From positions 868,001 to 932,000 of the forward strand of contig JAYKKR010000008.1 in the NCBI GenBank assembly GCA_036971615.1: DNA of 64,000 nt. The letters are read 5' to 3'. The notes below the pieces were generated by a model. It was not told the origin of the DNA and searched no databases. It was given only the letters and a program-made list of their open reading frames with translations. Shown in pieces: positions 33,395 to 42,139 of this stretch (the first letter of the stretch is position 1; the number at the start of each line of letters is the position of its first letter). Origin of the DNA: Amyloporia xantha. Lineage: Eukaryota > Basidiomycota > Agaricomycetes > Polyporales > Adustoporiaceae. The position numbers and the translations under genes were made by a program.

Positions 33395-34080
33395 CTGTTG
33401 ATAGTGGCGTTTGGTTGGATGTCTGGGTTATTTAGCATCCCCTTAATATATTTGGCGTCGACTTCGACGACCAGCTTCTTCACTCCGATAATGTAGATCC
33501 GGCACGCTCGCAGTGCCCGGAACAACCCAAACAGCTCCAGCTTGGCTTGCGAGTATCGGGATTCGTGTTCGTTCCACGTTATGGACCCGAACCGGTTTGG
33601 CCTTCTCTTCCCGTCCTCCCCTTTCTGTAAGATCACGAACCCCACCCCAATCCACGATGAATCCACCGCCAGAATTACCTCCCGTTCGGACCCATAGTCA
33701 ATCGGGACGAGCGCGGGAGAGTTGATTACTGCGTCCTTCAGCTTCCGCATAGCGTCCTCCTGCGCCTCCTCCCACACGAAGTCGGCTCCCTTCCGAAGCA
33801 AGTCGTTGAGTGGGCGCGCCATTTTTCCGAAGTCCTTTACAAACATCCGCACTAGCCCGCAGGTCCCCAAAAATCCTCGCACGTTTGTTACCGTCTCACA
33901 CCGCGGCCAATCCTTGATCTTCTGCACTCGGGACTCCTCCGGGACCCTCCCTCGTACGTGCATCGGTGCCCTACCACCACCACCTCTGGAACGCACAAAT
34001 ACGCCTTCTTCCCCGAGAACGTCCCTCCCACGTTCCCGATCCGTTGCAACACCCGATTTACGTTCTGTAGGTGTTCCCAC
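33223..34080 (-). CDS. Retrotransposon RT connection and RNase H domain
   Basis: Starts after a frame change near 33950. It contains RGFLGTCGLVRMFVKDFGKM and ARPLNDLLRKGADFVWEEAQ (RT thumb/tether, typical Ty3/Gypsy), then an RNase H domain with ILAVDSSWIGVGFVILQ (first Asp), YSQAKLELFGLFRALRA (Glu), and VEVDAKYIKGMLNNPDIQPN (Asp). It ends in FDFKLVHVPGNGMRGRTG, where family members have the HxPGxxN(xx)AD motif. The frame changes again to integrase near 33300. Confidence 0.88.
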   Translation of the reverse strand: MGTPTERKSGVATDRERGRDVLGEEGVFVRSRGGGGRAPMHVRGRVPEESRVQKIKDWPRCETVTNVRGFLGTCGLVRMFVKDFGKMARPLNDLLRKGADFVWEEAQEDAMRKLKDAVINSPALVPIDYGSEREVILAVDSSWIGVGFVILQKGEDGKRRPNRFGSITWNEHESRYSQAKLELFGLFRALRACRIYIIGVKKLVVEVDAKYIKGMLNNPDIQPNATINRWIAGILLFDFKLVHVPGNGMRGRTGFRGGEQRRKTRKRKMTSKSGLTRPTRSPWRS

Positions 34081-35573
34081 ACGAATCGCCTTATCCCTGG
34101 GTTCCCCTCGATTGTCTCATACCCCCCTTCCAGCTCGTACCGGGTCTTTGGCCCTTTAATTGGCACGTCGTCGATGAACGGGACCGTGACATGCGGAATC
34201 TCGTCCTGCAGGATGAAGGTCACATCCCCATGCATAATTTGCGCAGAATTGGTATACCCCATCGGAATCGAGGTCAGCCGAAATGCCCCCAGCGGCGTCT
34301 GGAACGAGGTGATGTCCCGAGACCGGGCGTCCAGGGTCCGCTGGTCGAAAGCTACGTATAGGTCCAGGATCCCATAACATCCCCTTCCCCCGAAGGACTC
34401 CGCCAGATGTTCTACCAGTGGGGGAACCGCCGCGTCCTTGATAGCTACGCCGTTTAAGGGTTGTAGATCGTGCACCAACCGGAGGGACTTCCCGTCTTTC
34501 TTTACCACGCAGAACCACCTGGACCGGTACGACGAGTTTGAAGGCTCGTACACTCCCGAAGCGATCTTGTCCTTGATGATTTGTACGACCTGATCAAAGA
34601 TTCCCGGCGGGATAGGGATGTTCTTCAGCACCCACGGGACGTGTTCCACCGTCGGAATCATGACCGGGTCGAAGTATTCGTCCGAGAACCTTCCCTTCTC
34701 CGTCTCGTCCCAGGCGAACACCCGCTCGTGCTGTCCCACTAAAAAGTCCACCAACTTCACTTCTTCCGGCCACAGGAATCCCCCTCCCCCTACGTCCAAC
34801 GCCTTCCTCCGCTCGTCCGTATAACGCCCCTGCGGGTGGAACTCGGGCGGCCGACGAGGCAGTTCCGGTAGGTTCCTCAGGGGGTCCCCTGGCGCTCTTC
34901 GCACGATTCGAAATTCTTCAGGTAGCGTCGTCGCCACCGGCCTTACCTTGTTCGCTACCTTCTTGTAGGCGTACGCATGTACCACCTCGTCTTCTTCTAC
35001 CCAGAATCCTTCCTTCCCGCTCCTTCCGCTCCCTTCCGGCACTATAAGTCCTCCCTCCCGCGTTAAGTGTATCCTCTTCTTCCCTGCTCGCACCACCGGT
35101 GGTCGTTCGTTTATCTTGGGTTCGCGCGGCAAATACGAGGAAACAGAAATGCATTGAGACTGAATATCCTTGCCGATACATGATATGTGCGAATTGTCCA
35201 GACGAGACGACGACACCCGGGTGCGATTACCCCTCTCTTCTTCCCCCCGCGCAGTGCTCCTCTCCGCCGATTTGCCTGCTCTATCTATCGGGTCGGAAGG
35301 GGTATACAGAGAGTATAAACGTACGAGTGCGTCTCCGCGAGCGTTGCCCGCATCCTCGACTATTGAAAACCCGCCGCGGATGGCTTCCGTCGACCGTTCC
35401 GCGGTTTCGTCGCCACCATTACCCGTTCCCCTGTCTCCGGGTCTGTAAGAGTGATTTGTTGTTCGCCGGAGGGGAAGTCCCGCGTTCGCAAGCGGTAAGA
35501 GCAAAGAAGGGCCGTCCCAGGAGAACCTCGAACGGCGCGTCGTCCAGCACCTGCAGCTGGAGGTACAGGTCAA
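33888..35573 (-). CDS. Retrotransposon reverse transcriptase
   Basis: RNA-dependent DNA polymerase. Recognisable parts: IKDKIASGVYEPSNSSYRSR and WFCVVKKDGKSLRLVHDLQP (fingers), GRGCYGILDLYVAFDQRTLD (motif A Asp), TSFQTPLGAFRLTSIPMGYT (motif B), TVPFIDDVPIKGP (motif C; FIDD where YxDD is usual, and both Asp are present). Upstream is a linker with FDPVMIPTVEHVPWVLKNIP. The frame shifts to the next segment near 33950, where one base appears to be missing. Confidence 0.92.
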   Translation of the reverse strand: MTCTSSCRCWTTRRSRFSWDGPSLLLPLANAGLPLRRTTNHSYRPGDRGTGNGGDETAERSTEAIRGGFSIVEDAGNARGDALVRLYSLYTPSDPIDRAGKSAERSTARGEEERGNRTRVSSSRLDNSHISCIGKDIQSQCISVSSYLPREPKINERPPVVRAGKKRIHLTREGGLIVPEGSGRSGKEGFWVEEDEVVHAYAYKKVANKVRPVATTLPEEFRIVRRAPGDPLRNLPELPRRPPEFHPQGRYTDERRKALDVGGGGFLWPEEVKLVDFLVGQHERVFAWDETEKGRFSDEYFDPVMIPTVEHVPWVLKNIPIPPGIFDQVVQIIKDKIASGVYEPSNSSYRSRWFCVVKKDGKSLRLVHDLQPLNGVAIKDAAVPPLVEHLAESFGGRGCYGILDLYVAFDQRTLDARSRDITSFQTPLGAFRLTSIPMGYTNSAQIMHGDVTFILQDEIPHVTVPFIDDVPIKGPKTRYELEGGYETIEGNPGIRRFVWEHLQNVNRVLQRIGNVGGTFSGKKAYLCVPEVVVVGHRCTYEGGSRRSPECRRSRIGRGVRR

Positions 35574-36622
35574 CGCTCCCGAACGTGGAAACGTACGTTC
35601 TGTGCCTTCCCGACCGTTTTCACTTGGGCGCTGTTGGCCGTCTCCATCGTAATGGCTTCGTCAGGCTTCAGGACGATCCCTGTCTTCTCCCAGATGTCCT
35701 TCCGCATGGCCACGATCTGCGCCCCGCCGTCAAGCACACACTCGCATGTGAACTTCCCTTCGATAACTGGTTCCACCGCTCGCAGCGCCAGGGAGTCGTG
35801 CCCGATACTCGCCCCTCCTTCCGTAACCTGGAAGGTTTCCTTCGCGTCCTCCCAATGGTCCTCGTCGTCGACTTCTACCATACCGGCGGTGGCTACCCGC
35901 GATGTCGTCACGTCCCCCTTTACTTCCTTCCGCACCCCTGCCGAGATCGCCAGGACCTCCCCCACCGTCATCTCCACCTTCGTCCCGTAGAGCTTCTTCT
36001 GTCGCTTCCGCCACCGAGTACCGTTGTTCGATCTCCGTCTGGTACTTGTATTGCCCCGTGGTTCCTCCCGCCCCTTTCCTTCGCTTCCCTTAGCCTTTTC
36101 CTCGCTCGTCCGTGGTATATTGGCCGCAGGTATCCCCGGCGGTTTCCCTCCTGGGCCCCGCAATGCCGCCCCCGTCCTTGCCCCTGTCTTCTTCACTTCT
36201 TCGAACCGCACTTCCTTCTTCTTCGCCCGCGCCAACTCTGCTTGGAGAACCCGGACCCTTTCCGACGGATCTTCCTCATCCGACGATCCTTCTTCCCTTG
36301 TCTCCACCATGTTCACGCCCTCGTATATCTGGAAAAGGTTCGCGGCCAAGTGCGGAGGGGCCTGTCGCTCGTTCCCCGCGACTCGTACCAGTTGCCCCGG
36401 GTTCTGGGCGTGCCACGAGTCCACTCGATCCTTCATGTACTCTCCAGGCAGACCGCGCGGAACGAACATGCTGTTCGGGAGCCGTACTTTCCCCGTCTCG
36501 TCCCGGTAGATCTTCCGGTCAAGGATATACTGGAGGATAATCCCGCAGTTCCGCATGAAGTGCTCCGGGTCCCCACAGAAATTGCACAGGAAGTTGCCCG
36601 GCGCTCCTCCCGCTCCTTGCAC
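35570..36622 (-). CDS. Retrotransposon zinc knuckle and aspartic protease region
   Basis: Begins in the nucleocapsid with the CCHC knuckle CNFCGDPEHFMRNC (C-x2-C-x4-H-x4-C). After a linker comes a retropepsin-like domain with VIEGKFTCECVLDGGAQIVAM. The catalytic triplet is Asp-Gly-Gly rather than the usual Asp-Ser/Thr-Gly. Downstream MRKDIWEKTG and AITMETANSAQVKTVGKAQN match the flap side of related fungal proteases. It overlaps gag upstream and RT downstream in different frames. Confidence 0.8.
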   Translation of the reverse strand: MQGAGGAPGNFLCNFCGDPEHFMRNCGIILQYILDRKIYRDETGKVRLPNSMFVPRGLPGEYMKDRVDSWHAQNPGQLVRVAGNERQAPPHLAANLFQIYEGVNMVETREEGSSDEEDPSERVRVLQAELARAKKKEVRFEEVKKTGARTGAALRGPGGKPPGIPAANIPRTSEEKAKGSEGKGREEPRGNTSTRRRSNNGTRWRKRQKKLYGTKVEMTVGEVLAISAGVRKEVKGDVTTSRVATAGMVEVDDEDHWEDAKETFQVTEGGASIGHDSLALRAVEPVIEGKFTCECVLDGGAQIVAMRKDIWEKTGIVLKPDEAITMETANSAQVKTVGKAQNVRFHVRER

Positions 36623-37900
36623 GACCCCTCCCCGGTCCGCGGCGCCCTCCCGCTCCTCCGCTGCGTCCTGCCAAGAACGCCTGCATCATCTGTATCGTCT
36701 GGTTGAAGAGCGCCAAGTCCACGCCCTCCGTCTTTACCACCGCGGTCGCTGCTGGAGGCGCTGTCGTCCCACTCGTCCCTGCTGTGTCTCTTCCGCCCTC
36801 CCACGGCTCCTCCTCCTACTCCCGGGAGGCACTTCTGCGCCACCTTGTGCATTACGTCCATCCCCCACGGGTCGTCCGGGTCGTGGTCGGGTTCTGCGAT
36901 CTCCGCCCTCCGGGTAATCGTCCGCAGTTCTTCCTCCCCAAACCCGCGCATGTACACTTCGTCCCTGTGCCGCGCCGCTATCTTGCTCTTCGATATCAGG
37001 AAGGCTGCAACCGGGGAATACTCTTCGATAATATGCGGCCTCCTCCCCCTCGTCCGCACCCCCTTGTCTCGCGCCGACTGTGCTATGCGATCGAGGTCTG
37101 CCGCGGTGTACCTCTTGTCTCCGTCCGCCCCCGGGTACAAGGCCTTCACCCCTCGCTTAAACACCAGATACACCCGCCCAGCGGCCCCATCCGCCGTCTT
37201 CCATAGTTCCTCTTGTTCCACCGTTAGGTACTTCAGCGCGTATCGTATCTTTTCTTCTTCCGTCGTAATCCCTGCTGCCGCGCACAGGTCCTCTAGGTCC
37301 TCGAAGTATCGCAGTAGATTGCGCGGTTCCCCGTCGAAGGTCGGCGTCGTCTTCGCCCTCGCACGGGCATGGATGAAGTAGGCATGGCACGCGCGGGTAC
37401 TGTAGCACTTGTCGATTGGATAGGTGCGGGACGGGCGAGCTCGCTCGTGATGGAGGGAGTGGTATGCTCGCGGGATCTACGTATGTCGACAGGATGGTAG
37501 GCTCAACGACCTCGCGTTTGACTTGTACTGAGGGTGGTGCCGAAATCGTTCGTCGGCGTGGACGTTCGGGAGGAACTGGAGATGAGCGGGTTGACGGGGT
37601 CACGGAAGATTCGGTGATTGATGAGATCGTGGATGTTTCTTCGGTACTCCTTCCTTCCGCCGGTGGCTCGTGGTTTACTGGGGAATGGAGCGGAGGCGAA
37701 GGATGTTCGAGGGATACGGAGCGCGTGTTGCTTTGTGACCGGAAGGGAGGGATTCTGACGTCGAAAGGGTTATCCGAGTCTGAGTCGTCGAACGCGGCCG
37801 GTCGGAGGGGAAAGTGAGGAAGGTCGAGATCTAGTCGGGGGAGATAGGACTGTTCTGGGCTAAGAGAAGTTCTTGCTGTAGGGTACGGTCCGGCACGGCG
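36433..37900 (-). CDS. Retrotransposon gag
   Basis: Structural protein. A Ser/Pro/Arg-rich N-terminus (about 37500-37900) is followed by TPTFDGEPRNLLRYFEDLED, the canonical fungal gag opening, then KIRYALKYLTVEQEELWKTA, VFKRGVKALYPGADGDKRYT and IEEYSPVAAFLISKSKIAAR. The first half and the core are in different frames (junction about 37400). A further two frame changes lie between the Asp/Ser-rich hinge and the CCHC knuckle near 36660-36760, with VVKTEGVDLALFNQTIQMMQ in between. The exact start is not defined. Confidence 0.75.
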
Positions 37901-37936
37901 ATGGTGCGCGAACGAAGTCTTCGAACTATAAGATTC

Positions 37937-37954
37937 CCCTCGCGGTGGGCTCCA
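37937..37954 (-). other. Putative tRNA primer-binding site
   Basis: Two bases inside the 5' LTR (element orientation) the minus strand reads TGGAGCCCACCGCGAGGG. TGG at this place would pair with the CCA end of a tRNA primer. I could not assign the tRNA species. Confidence 0.45.
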
Positions 37955-37956
37955 CT

Positions 37957-39445
37957 TGTAAGGCCTGGTGCTCCTCCCGCTGTGCGATAAGCACACCTGG
38001 AAGGAACAGATCAATGAGTCGAAGGGGAAGGGGAGTGAAGACGTTCGCAGCGTCTGGCACGGAGGATGAGCAAGAGAGAAAAGAATTGATTGAGCTAGAG
38101 ACTCGTAGGTATATGGGGGATGCTCTATGTGTGCTATCCCAGTCAAGTCGCAGTCGCAGTCCTAAGTACGCAGTAGATATCCCGAATCGCAGTAAAATGG
38201 GTCAAGCCGCTTGCTCGCCCTCTCGTAGAAGTAAAACGCAGTGTAGCTCCGCTGAGCAATAAAACCCGGTCGCGTGAAAATCAAAGTCCCAGTCGCAGCT
38301 CGTACCAGATGGTAGATCCCCTTCCGCCTCGTCCCCCTTCCTCATATATACCTCGTCCCGCGTGCGCTGCCACGTCACTTTCCCTCCCGCTTCCTCCCGC
38401 TACCTCCCGCTGCCTCCCCTCCGACTCTTCCCCTGACTTACTTATCCTCCTTCCGCGCGCTCTTCCCTCCCTTCGCCTCATTCGCCATGTCTGAGCCTGC
38501 CGAACCCACCGACCCCATCGGTTCCCTCCACGTCCGCCGCTACCTCCTCCTCGTAGACGTGCTTCGCGCTGAATGCGTTGTGGAGCCTTCATTCCGCCCT
38601 TCCGATCCGGCTGCTTGGCTTGCCTGGGCGCACGGAGTGCGCTGGCTCCTGGTTTGTCCACCTTCTCTTTCACTTCTCTTCCCTTCCCCTCACGTCCCGT
38701 CCCGCAGCGCCTTGCCTATGAGGCTCGAGCCCAAGCCATAGCCGCGGGGAACCTCACGCTCCCTCCGCTCACTGCCTTCGTCACCCTCCGCGAGCTCGTC
38801 CACTACATCGACTCGATCTTCCGCTCCTCCCTGAGCCATCGCGGTGCAGTCCCTTATCCTGGGATCGCCTGGAGCCCCGACGAGGTCCGCTCTAATGCGC
38901 AGCGGGACGAAGCTGGCACTCCGCCTCCCCTCCCGTTGTACACGGAAGAGGCCTTCTGGACCCCTCCCCGCGTCACCGAGGAACGTACCGATGAGGCTTT
39001 GGAACGGCTCGAACTTATTGCCCGCCAGTTCTCGGACACTTTGGACCGTATGCGTCCCTATCCGCGGGCGTTCGAAGACTTAGAGCACTCGATCCGTGTC
39101 GCCGCTCATGCTCTGGGAGGGAGGGGAGGACGTCGGGAGGGAGGTCCCTCGCGGGCCCGTACCCTGCGGAGGAGGATTTCCGTTACCACCGGGAGACTAT
39201 TTATCGTCCCCCGCGCCACCGCTCGTTCTCTGACGTCGGCGGGGAAGGGCCCGACGCTCCCATCGACTTGTCGACCGTAGATTAGCGTTCCGTCCTGTAG
39301 TCGTTCCGTCCCGTAGTCGTTCCATTCGAATGCCATGCTTGCTTCCGCCGAGCTCCCTTGTCCCGCGTGACCACCTCTCCTTCGTTCCACTGTCTCGTCC
39401 TGCCCTACCGTCCGTTCATAGGGTAGCGCGTACCCATTCCTTACA
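37957..39445 (-). repeat. LTR (5' LTR in element orientation)
   Basis: 1489-bp copy of the LTR, from TGTAAGGCC to CTTACA, followed by target duplication CCGC. It differs from the left LTR only by an added GC dinucleotide (near 38457) and a lost C (near 39163). Confidence 0.93.
38487..39280 (+). pseudogene. Antisense LTR-encoded protein A, second copy with 3' frameshift
   Basis: Same spliced gene as at 27581-28380. Exon 1 is 38487-38651 and exon 2 begins at 38708. A one-base loss in a CCCC run at about 39163 moves the last part of the frame, replacing the normal tail (TPAEEDF...STVD) by RRRISVTTGRLFIVP... and a stop near 39280. Everything upstream is identical in sequence to the intact copy. 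Confidence 0.6.
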
Positions 39446-40250
39446 CCGCGTTCATGATGTTGTCCCCCCCGTCGTTCGATTTGTCGTCGCCATGAATCGC
39501 GGCGCTGATTGTAATCTGCGAGATGGGTAAGTAAGATGCGTAGGAAGGTATGATCGTCAACCCATTTTGCAATGGGGCCCAAGCCTTCGGAGCGCATGAT
39601 GTCCGTACCTGCATCGGCCACTCGACCATAAACTCCGCCGTTGGATGCCACTCCGAACGCGGCGTTGGTGTCGATAATGAATTCGTCGCCTTCGGAGTAC
39701 CGAAGGACCGCGCCTGGCCACTGCGATGGGTCCAGCGGGACTGTGCGATAGGCTTCGGCCACGTCACGCACGGCACCTTGCGATCCTGGTGGCAGTCGGT
39801 GGCAGAGGAGTGCGAACGCGGTGAAGGTACCCCACGTACACGGGTAATTGTCAGATGAGATAGAGTAATTAATAGATGAGTATTCGAGAGAAGGAAGGTA
39901 TGGAAACGAAAAGTTCTGTACAGGTCGGTAAGTGTTCGGTTTGTGAGGCTTGGGGACCAACGAAAGGGGAGAGGTTTGGAAAGGTCCAATGAGGGATTCG
40001 ATAACTGCCTTCGGCGCGGGGCCCAGATATCGCCCTCGTTGTACTTCGTGCTGGATGATATGTTCGAATTCGGTGCGGTGCGCGATGAGAGACGGGTGAT
40101 TTGGAGGGGTGTGGGTGGACAGGATCGATGGGATCCCCACGTGGAAACCTTGCCTGAAAGAACGCACGAGTTCGGGATATCGGGCTGTGAGATTAGAGTT
40201 TGATAAAGCAGCCTCCCATGCGGTTGCGTCGTATGGCGTGAGAGGCTTAG
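39446..40250 (-). CDS. DIRS-like reverse transcriptase, 5' half
   Basis: RT core of the DIRS-like element. It contains KPLTPYDATAWEAALSNSNL, YPELVRSFRQGFHVGIP, EVQRGRYLGPAPKAVIESL, IGPFQTSPLSLVPKPHKPN, then motif A AVRDVAEAYRTVPLDPSQW, AAFGVASNGGVYGRVAD, and motif C IAKWVDDHTFLRIL (WVDD with both catalytic Asp). It ends abruptly at the insertion (GGQHHERG) and resumes in frame at 27052. A single extra G near 40245-40250 separates it from the zinc-finger ORF, with which it is probably a single protein in intact relatives. Confidence 0.88.
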
Positions 40251-40758
40251 ACCTTCTCTGCGAGATTGCAGCGATGAGCTCCGTGTGTGCCACTCCCGCA
40301 TCCGGAGCATTCGTGGACGTGGTTGGAGGCGCCACAGCCCGCCGGGCGTTGCCAATCGAGACACAAGATGGCGTGGTCTGGGTTGACGATCTTGCCCGAG
40401 CGGTTTCGTGAGCATCGTGCAATTCCTCCGCTCCATAGGGTTCGGGATCTGCACTTTGCGATCTCGTCGCGGATGTGGCGGCCCAAGCAGATGGCGCAGA
40501 CCATGCGGCCGGACGAGTCTGCGCCCTTGGGAAAAAACCCATCGCGATCCTTTTGACCCGAGCCCTTGGTAGAGTTTGGGCGGTAATCGTCGTTTTTCCA
40601 CTTAGAAGAACTTACTCGAGATTGCTCTCCCCGGCCTCGCCTCGGCGGGGAGGCGGATCGGCGAGTGCGACTGGAGCTGCCTGTCTGTGCATTTCGGCGG
40701 CCTCTGTGCCCGTCTTGGTTCTGACCAGACAAGCTATCCAACTTAAGGAAGTTCATTT
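40247..40758 (-). CDS. DIRS-like element Cys/His-rich protein
   Basis: Start at 40758 (MNFLKLDSLSGQNQDG), a basic Ser/Arg-rich leader, then several Cys/His clusters: CAICLGRHIRDEIAKC, ARCSRNRSGKIVNPDHAILC, LDWQRPAGCGASNHVHECSG and CGSGTHGAHRC. This pattern is familiar from basidiomycete DIRS-like elements and presumably binds nucleic acid. It ends NLAEKV at 40247. One inserted base there appears to have detached it from the RT frame. Confidence 0.75.
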
Positions 40759-40836
40759 TTTTAAGCATAGATGATGCGCGTGTTACGGAGACAAAGCCAG
40801 CCCAGGTATGTTAAGCGTATCGCAGACGCAACGCGA

Positions 40837-41024
40837 GAGGGGTCACGCCGACCAAAGGAGAAAAAAGGGGGGGGAGAGAAAACGCAAAGAACGCGAGGGG
40901 GGGGTCCCGCCGACCGCACAGAGAACGCAAGGGGCGGAGGTTTACAACCAACGCCGGCCGGAAAACCATCACCGGGTGGGAACGCAACGCGAAAAGAGGA
41001 GGGGGGGGGGGTCACGCCGACCAG
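40837..41024. repeat. Three imperfect G-rich direct repeats between the gag and zinc-finger ORFs
   Basis: Units at 40831-40854, 40891-40915 and about 40981-41024 share ACGCGA(GA/AAA), a G run of 4-11 bases and GTC(A/C)CGCCGACC. They lie in the roughly 450-bp gap between the gag-like frame and the zinc-finger ORF, which may be an intron of the element. G runs could form quadruplexes on the plus strand. Confidence 0.6.
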
Positions 41025-41200
41025 GGGGTAGAGACACGGAAGGTAACCGTTAGTTCGATTTTTCCCCCGGCCACGCCGGCCCGCGCAAGAGAGACGAGAA
41101 AAGGACCCCGCAGTGGGTGTACGCCGCGATTTTTGCAAGATGCAGAGGGGAAAAGGACGAGTGGGGAACGAGGATGGATTGGGGTATATTCGGGAAAAGG

Positions 41201-42139
41201 TTAGATTATTGGGGAAAAAACAGGGGAAGGGAGAAAAGGACGTGCCTTGTGAATGGCCGCGGTTTGCGCTGCGTGCATAACCTCCTGTAGGCAAGACTGC
41301 AAGGTGATATCATTGAGCTTTCCGATGTTGAAAGCTTCTTGGTCCTCCGCTGAGGACAGTAAGCGTTCGTGCCAATGGCGGCGGACACGCTCTTGGTACA
41401 GTAGTAACGCCGTTGTGCCGTGCTCGCGTCTATGGAAAGGGTGCGTGGTTAGCGAGTAAAAGAAGGTGTTTAAGGCGTTGTAGTGCGACGCCGGCCATAG
41501 CGGCATGGCCCGTATTTCGGTGAGTAGCACCGGGAAAGCTTTGAGGACTTGAGGCCAGGAGAGGTCTCGATCTTTCACAGCATTTCTGGAAGCCTTGTGC
41601 GCCGCGAGGGGCTTGAACGATAATACGTCGTCAATGCTGGTTAGGCCGAACGATTCCTCCGCAGTCGTACGCTGGTTGTTGGAGGAGTCCGAGCAGCCTT
41701 CTGGAGTGAAATACCACAATTCGACGAAATCGAAGTTTCTTAGCTTATTGGTTGCGTAGGCTGGGGTCTTCGCTTCGATGACGTCTGGAGGGGCGAGGCT
41801 GTCGTTGAGGACGGACAACTTAGGTCGTTTCTTCTCGGCAGCCTTGCGGTCGGCTTCGGCTTCTTTCTCTGCTGCTGCCAATTGTTCTGCTAGCTCTTGA
41901 CGGTGGTGCTCCTCGGCGGCTTCTGCGATTTCGCGGTCGTGTTGTTGCTGGTCCGCCCATGCTATGAGGCGCTCAGCTTGGTTGTTGTTCCACGCAGTTC
42001 TTAACGATGCGAGGGCATTTTCTTCTGTGAGTCCGGATGCGATGAGTACTGTACGGATGTTGTCGAAAGCGGGGCGAGTGTAATCGGGGCAAATTTCGAG
42101 TGCTGGGTCCGATGCTAAGCGGGCTGGGAATTCAGCCAT
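41201..42139 (-). CDS. DIRS-like element gag-like protein
   Basis: Start at 42139 (MAEFPARLASDPALEICPDY) and 312 codons. An N-terminal helical region is followed by a coiled coil rich in Ala/Glu (HHRQELAEQLAAAEKEAEAD), then FVELWYFTPEGCSD, SFKPLAAHKASRNAVKDRDL, NALNTFFYSLTTHPFHRREH, and a C-terminal helical part. The ELWYFTPEGC and DRDLSW segments are typical of the first ORF in basidiomycete DIRS-like elements. The last residues after AAIHK may be intronic, with a splice to the zinc-finger ORF. Function as particle protein is inferred from position. Confidence 0.8.
   Translation of the reverse strand: MAEFPARLASDPALEICPDYTRPAFDNIRTVLIASGLTEENALASLRTAWNNNQAERLIAWADQQQHDREIAEAAEEHHRQELAEQLAAAEKEAEADRKAAEKKRPKLSVLNDSLAPPDVIEAKTPAYATNKLRNFDFVELWYFTPEGCSDSSNNQRTTAEESFGLTSIDDVLSFKPLAAHKASRNAVKDRDLSWPQVLKAFPVLLTEIRAMPLWPASHYNALNTFFYSLTTHPFHRREHGTTALLLYQERVRRHWHERLLSSAEDQEAFNIGKLNDITLQSCLQEVMHAAQTAAIHKARPFLPSPVFSPII

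Larger units (their letters stand above)
27053..39445 (-). mobile_element. Ty3/Gypsy-type LTR retrotransposon with antisense ORFs
   Basis: A 12.4-kb element, LTR to LTR, with TGTAAG...CTTACA ends and a 4-bp target duplication CCGC (27049-27052 and 39446-39449). Coding order on the minus strand is gag (about 37.9-36.5 kb), CCHC knuckle and protease, RT, RNase H, integrase (to about 31.8 kb). RT and RNase H before integrase is the Ty3/Gypsy order. A putative PBS lies at 37937-37954 and a purine tract at 28541-28554. The pol region changes frame several times. Plus-strand ORFs occupy the LTR and the 3 kb between integrase and the 3' LTR. The LTRs are identical except for two small indels, indicating a young insertion. 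Confidence 0.92.
24698..42139 (-). mobile_element. DIRS-like tyrosine-recombinase retroelement, split by an LTR element
   Basis: In minus-strand order: a gag-like ORF (41201-42139), a Cys/His-rich ORF (40247-40758), an RT gene (39446-about 40250) continuing after the insertion as RT/RNase H (25890-27052), and a tyrosine recombinase (24698-26053). RT plus a YR integrase instead of a DDE integrase defines DIRS-order elements. The coordinates given span the coding part only; the termini were not resolved. The 12.4-kb LTR retrotransposon at 27053-39445 lies inside it. Removing that insertion and one CCGC copy rejoins the RT/RNase H frame exactly. The one other lesion seen is a single-base shift near 40245-40250. 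Confidence 0.85.

Noticed and set aside
35099..36706. 535-codon plus-strand frame
   Set aside because: It lies exactly opposite protease, CCHC knuckle and gag, which are recognisable on the minus strand. The plus frame has no motif and its openness follows from the GC-rich codon pattern.
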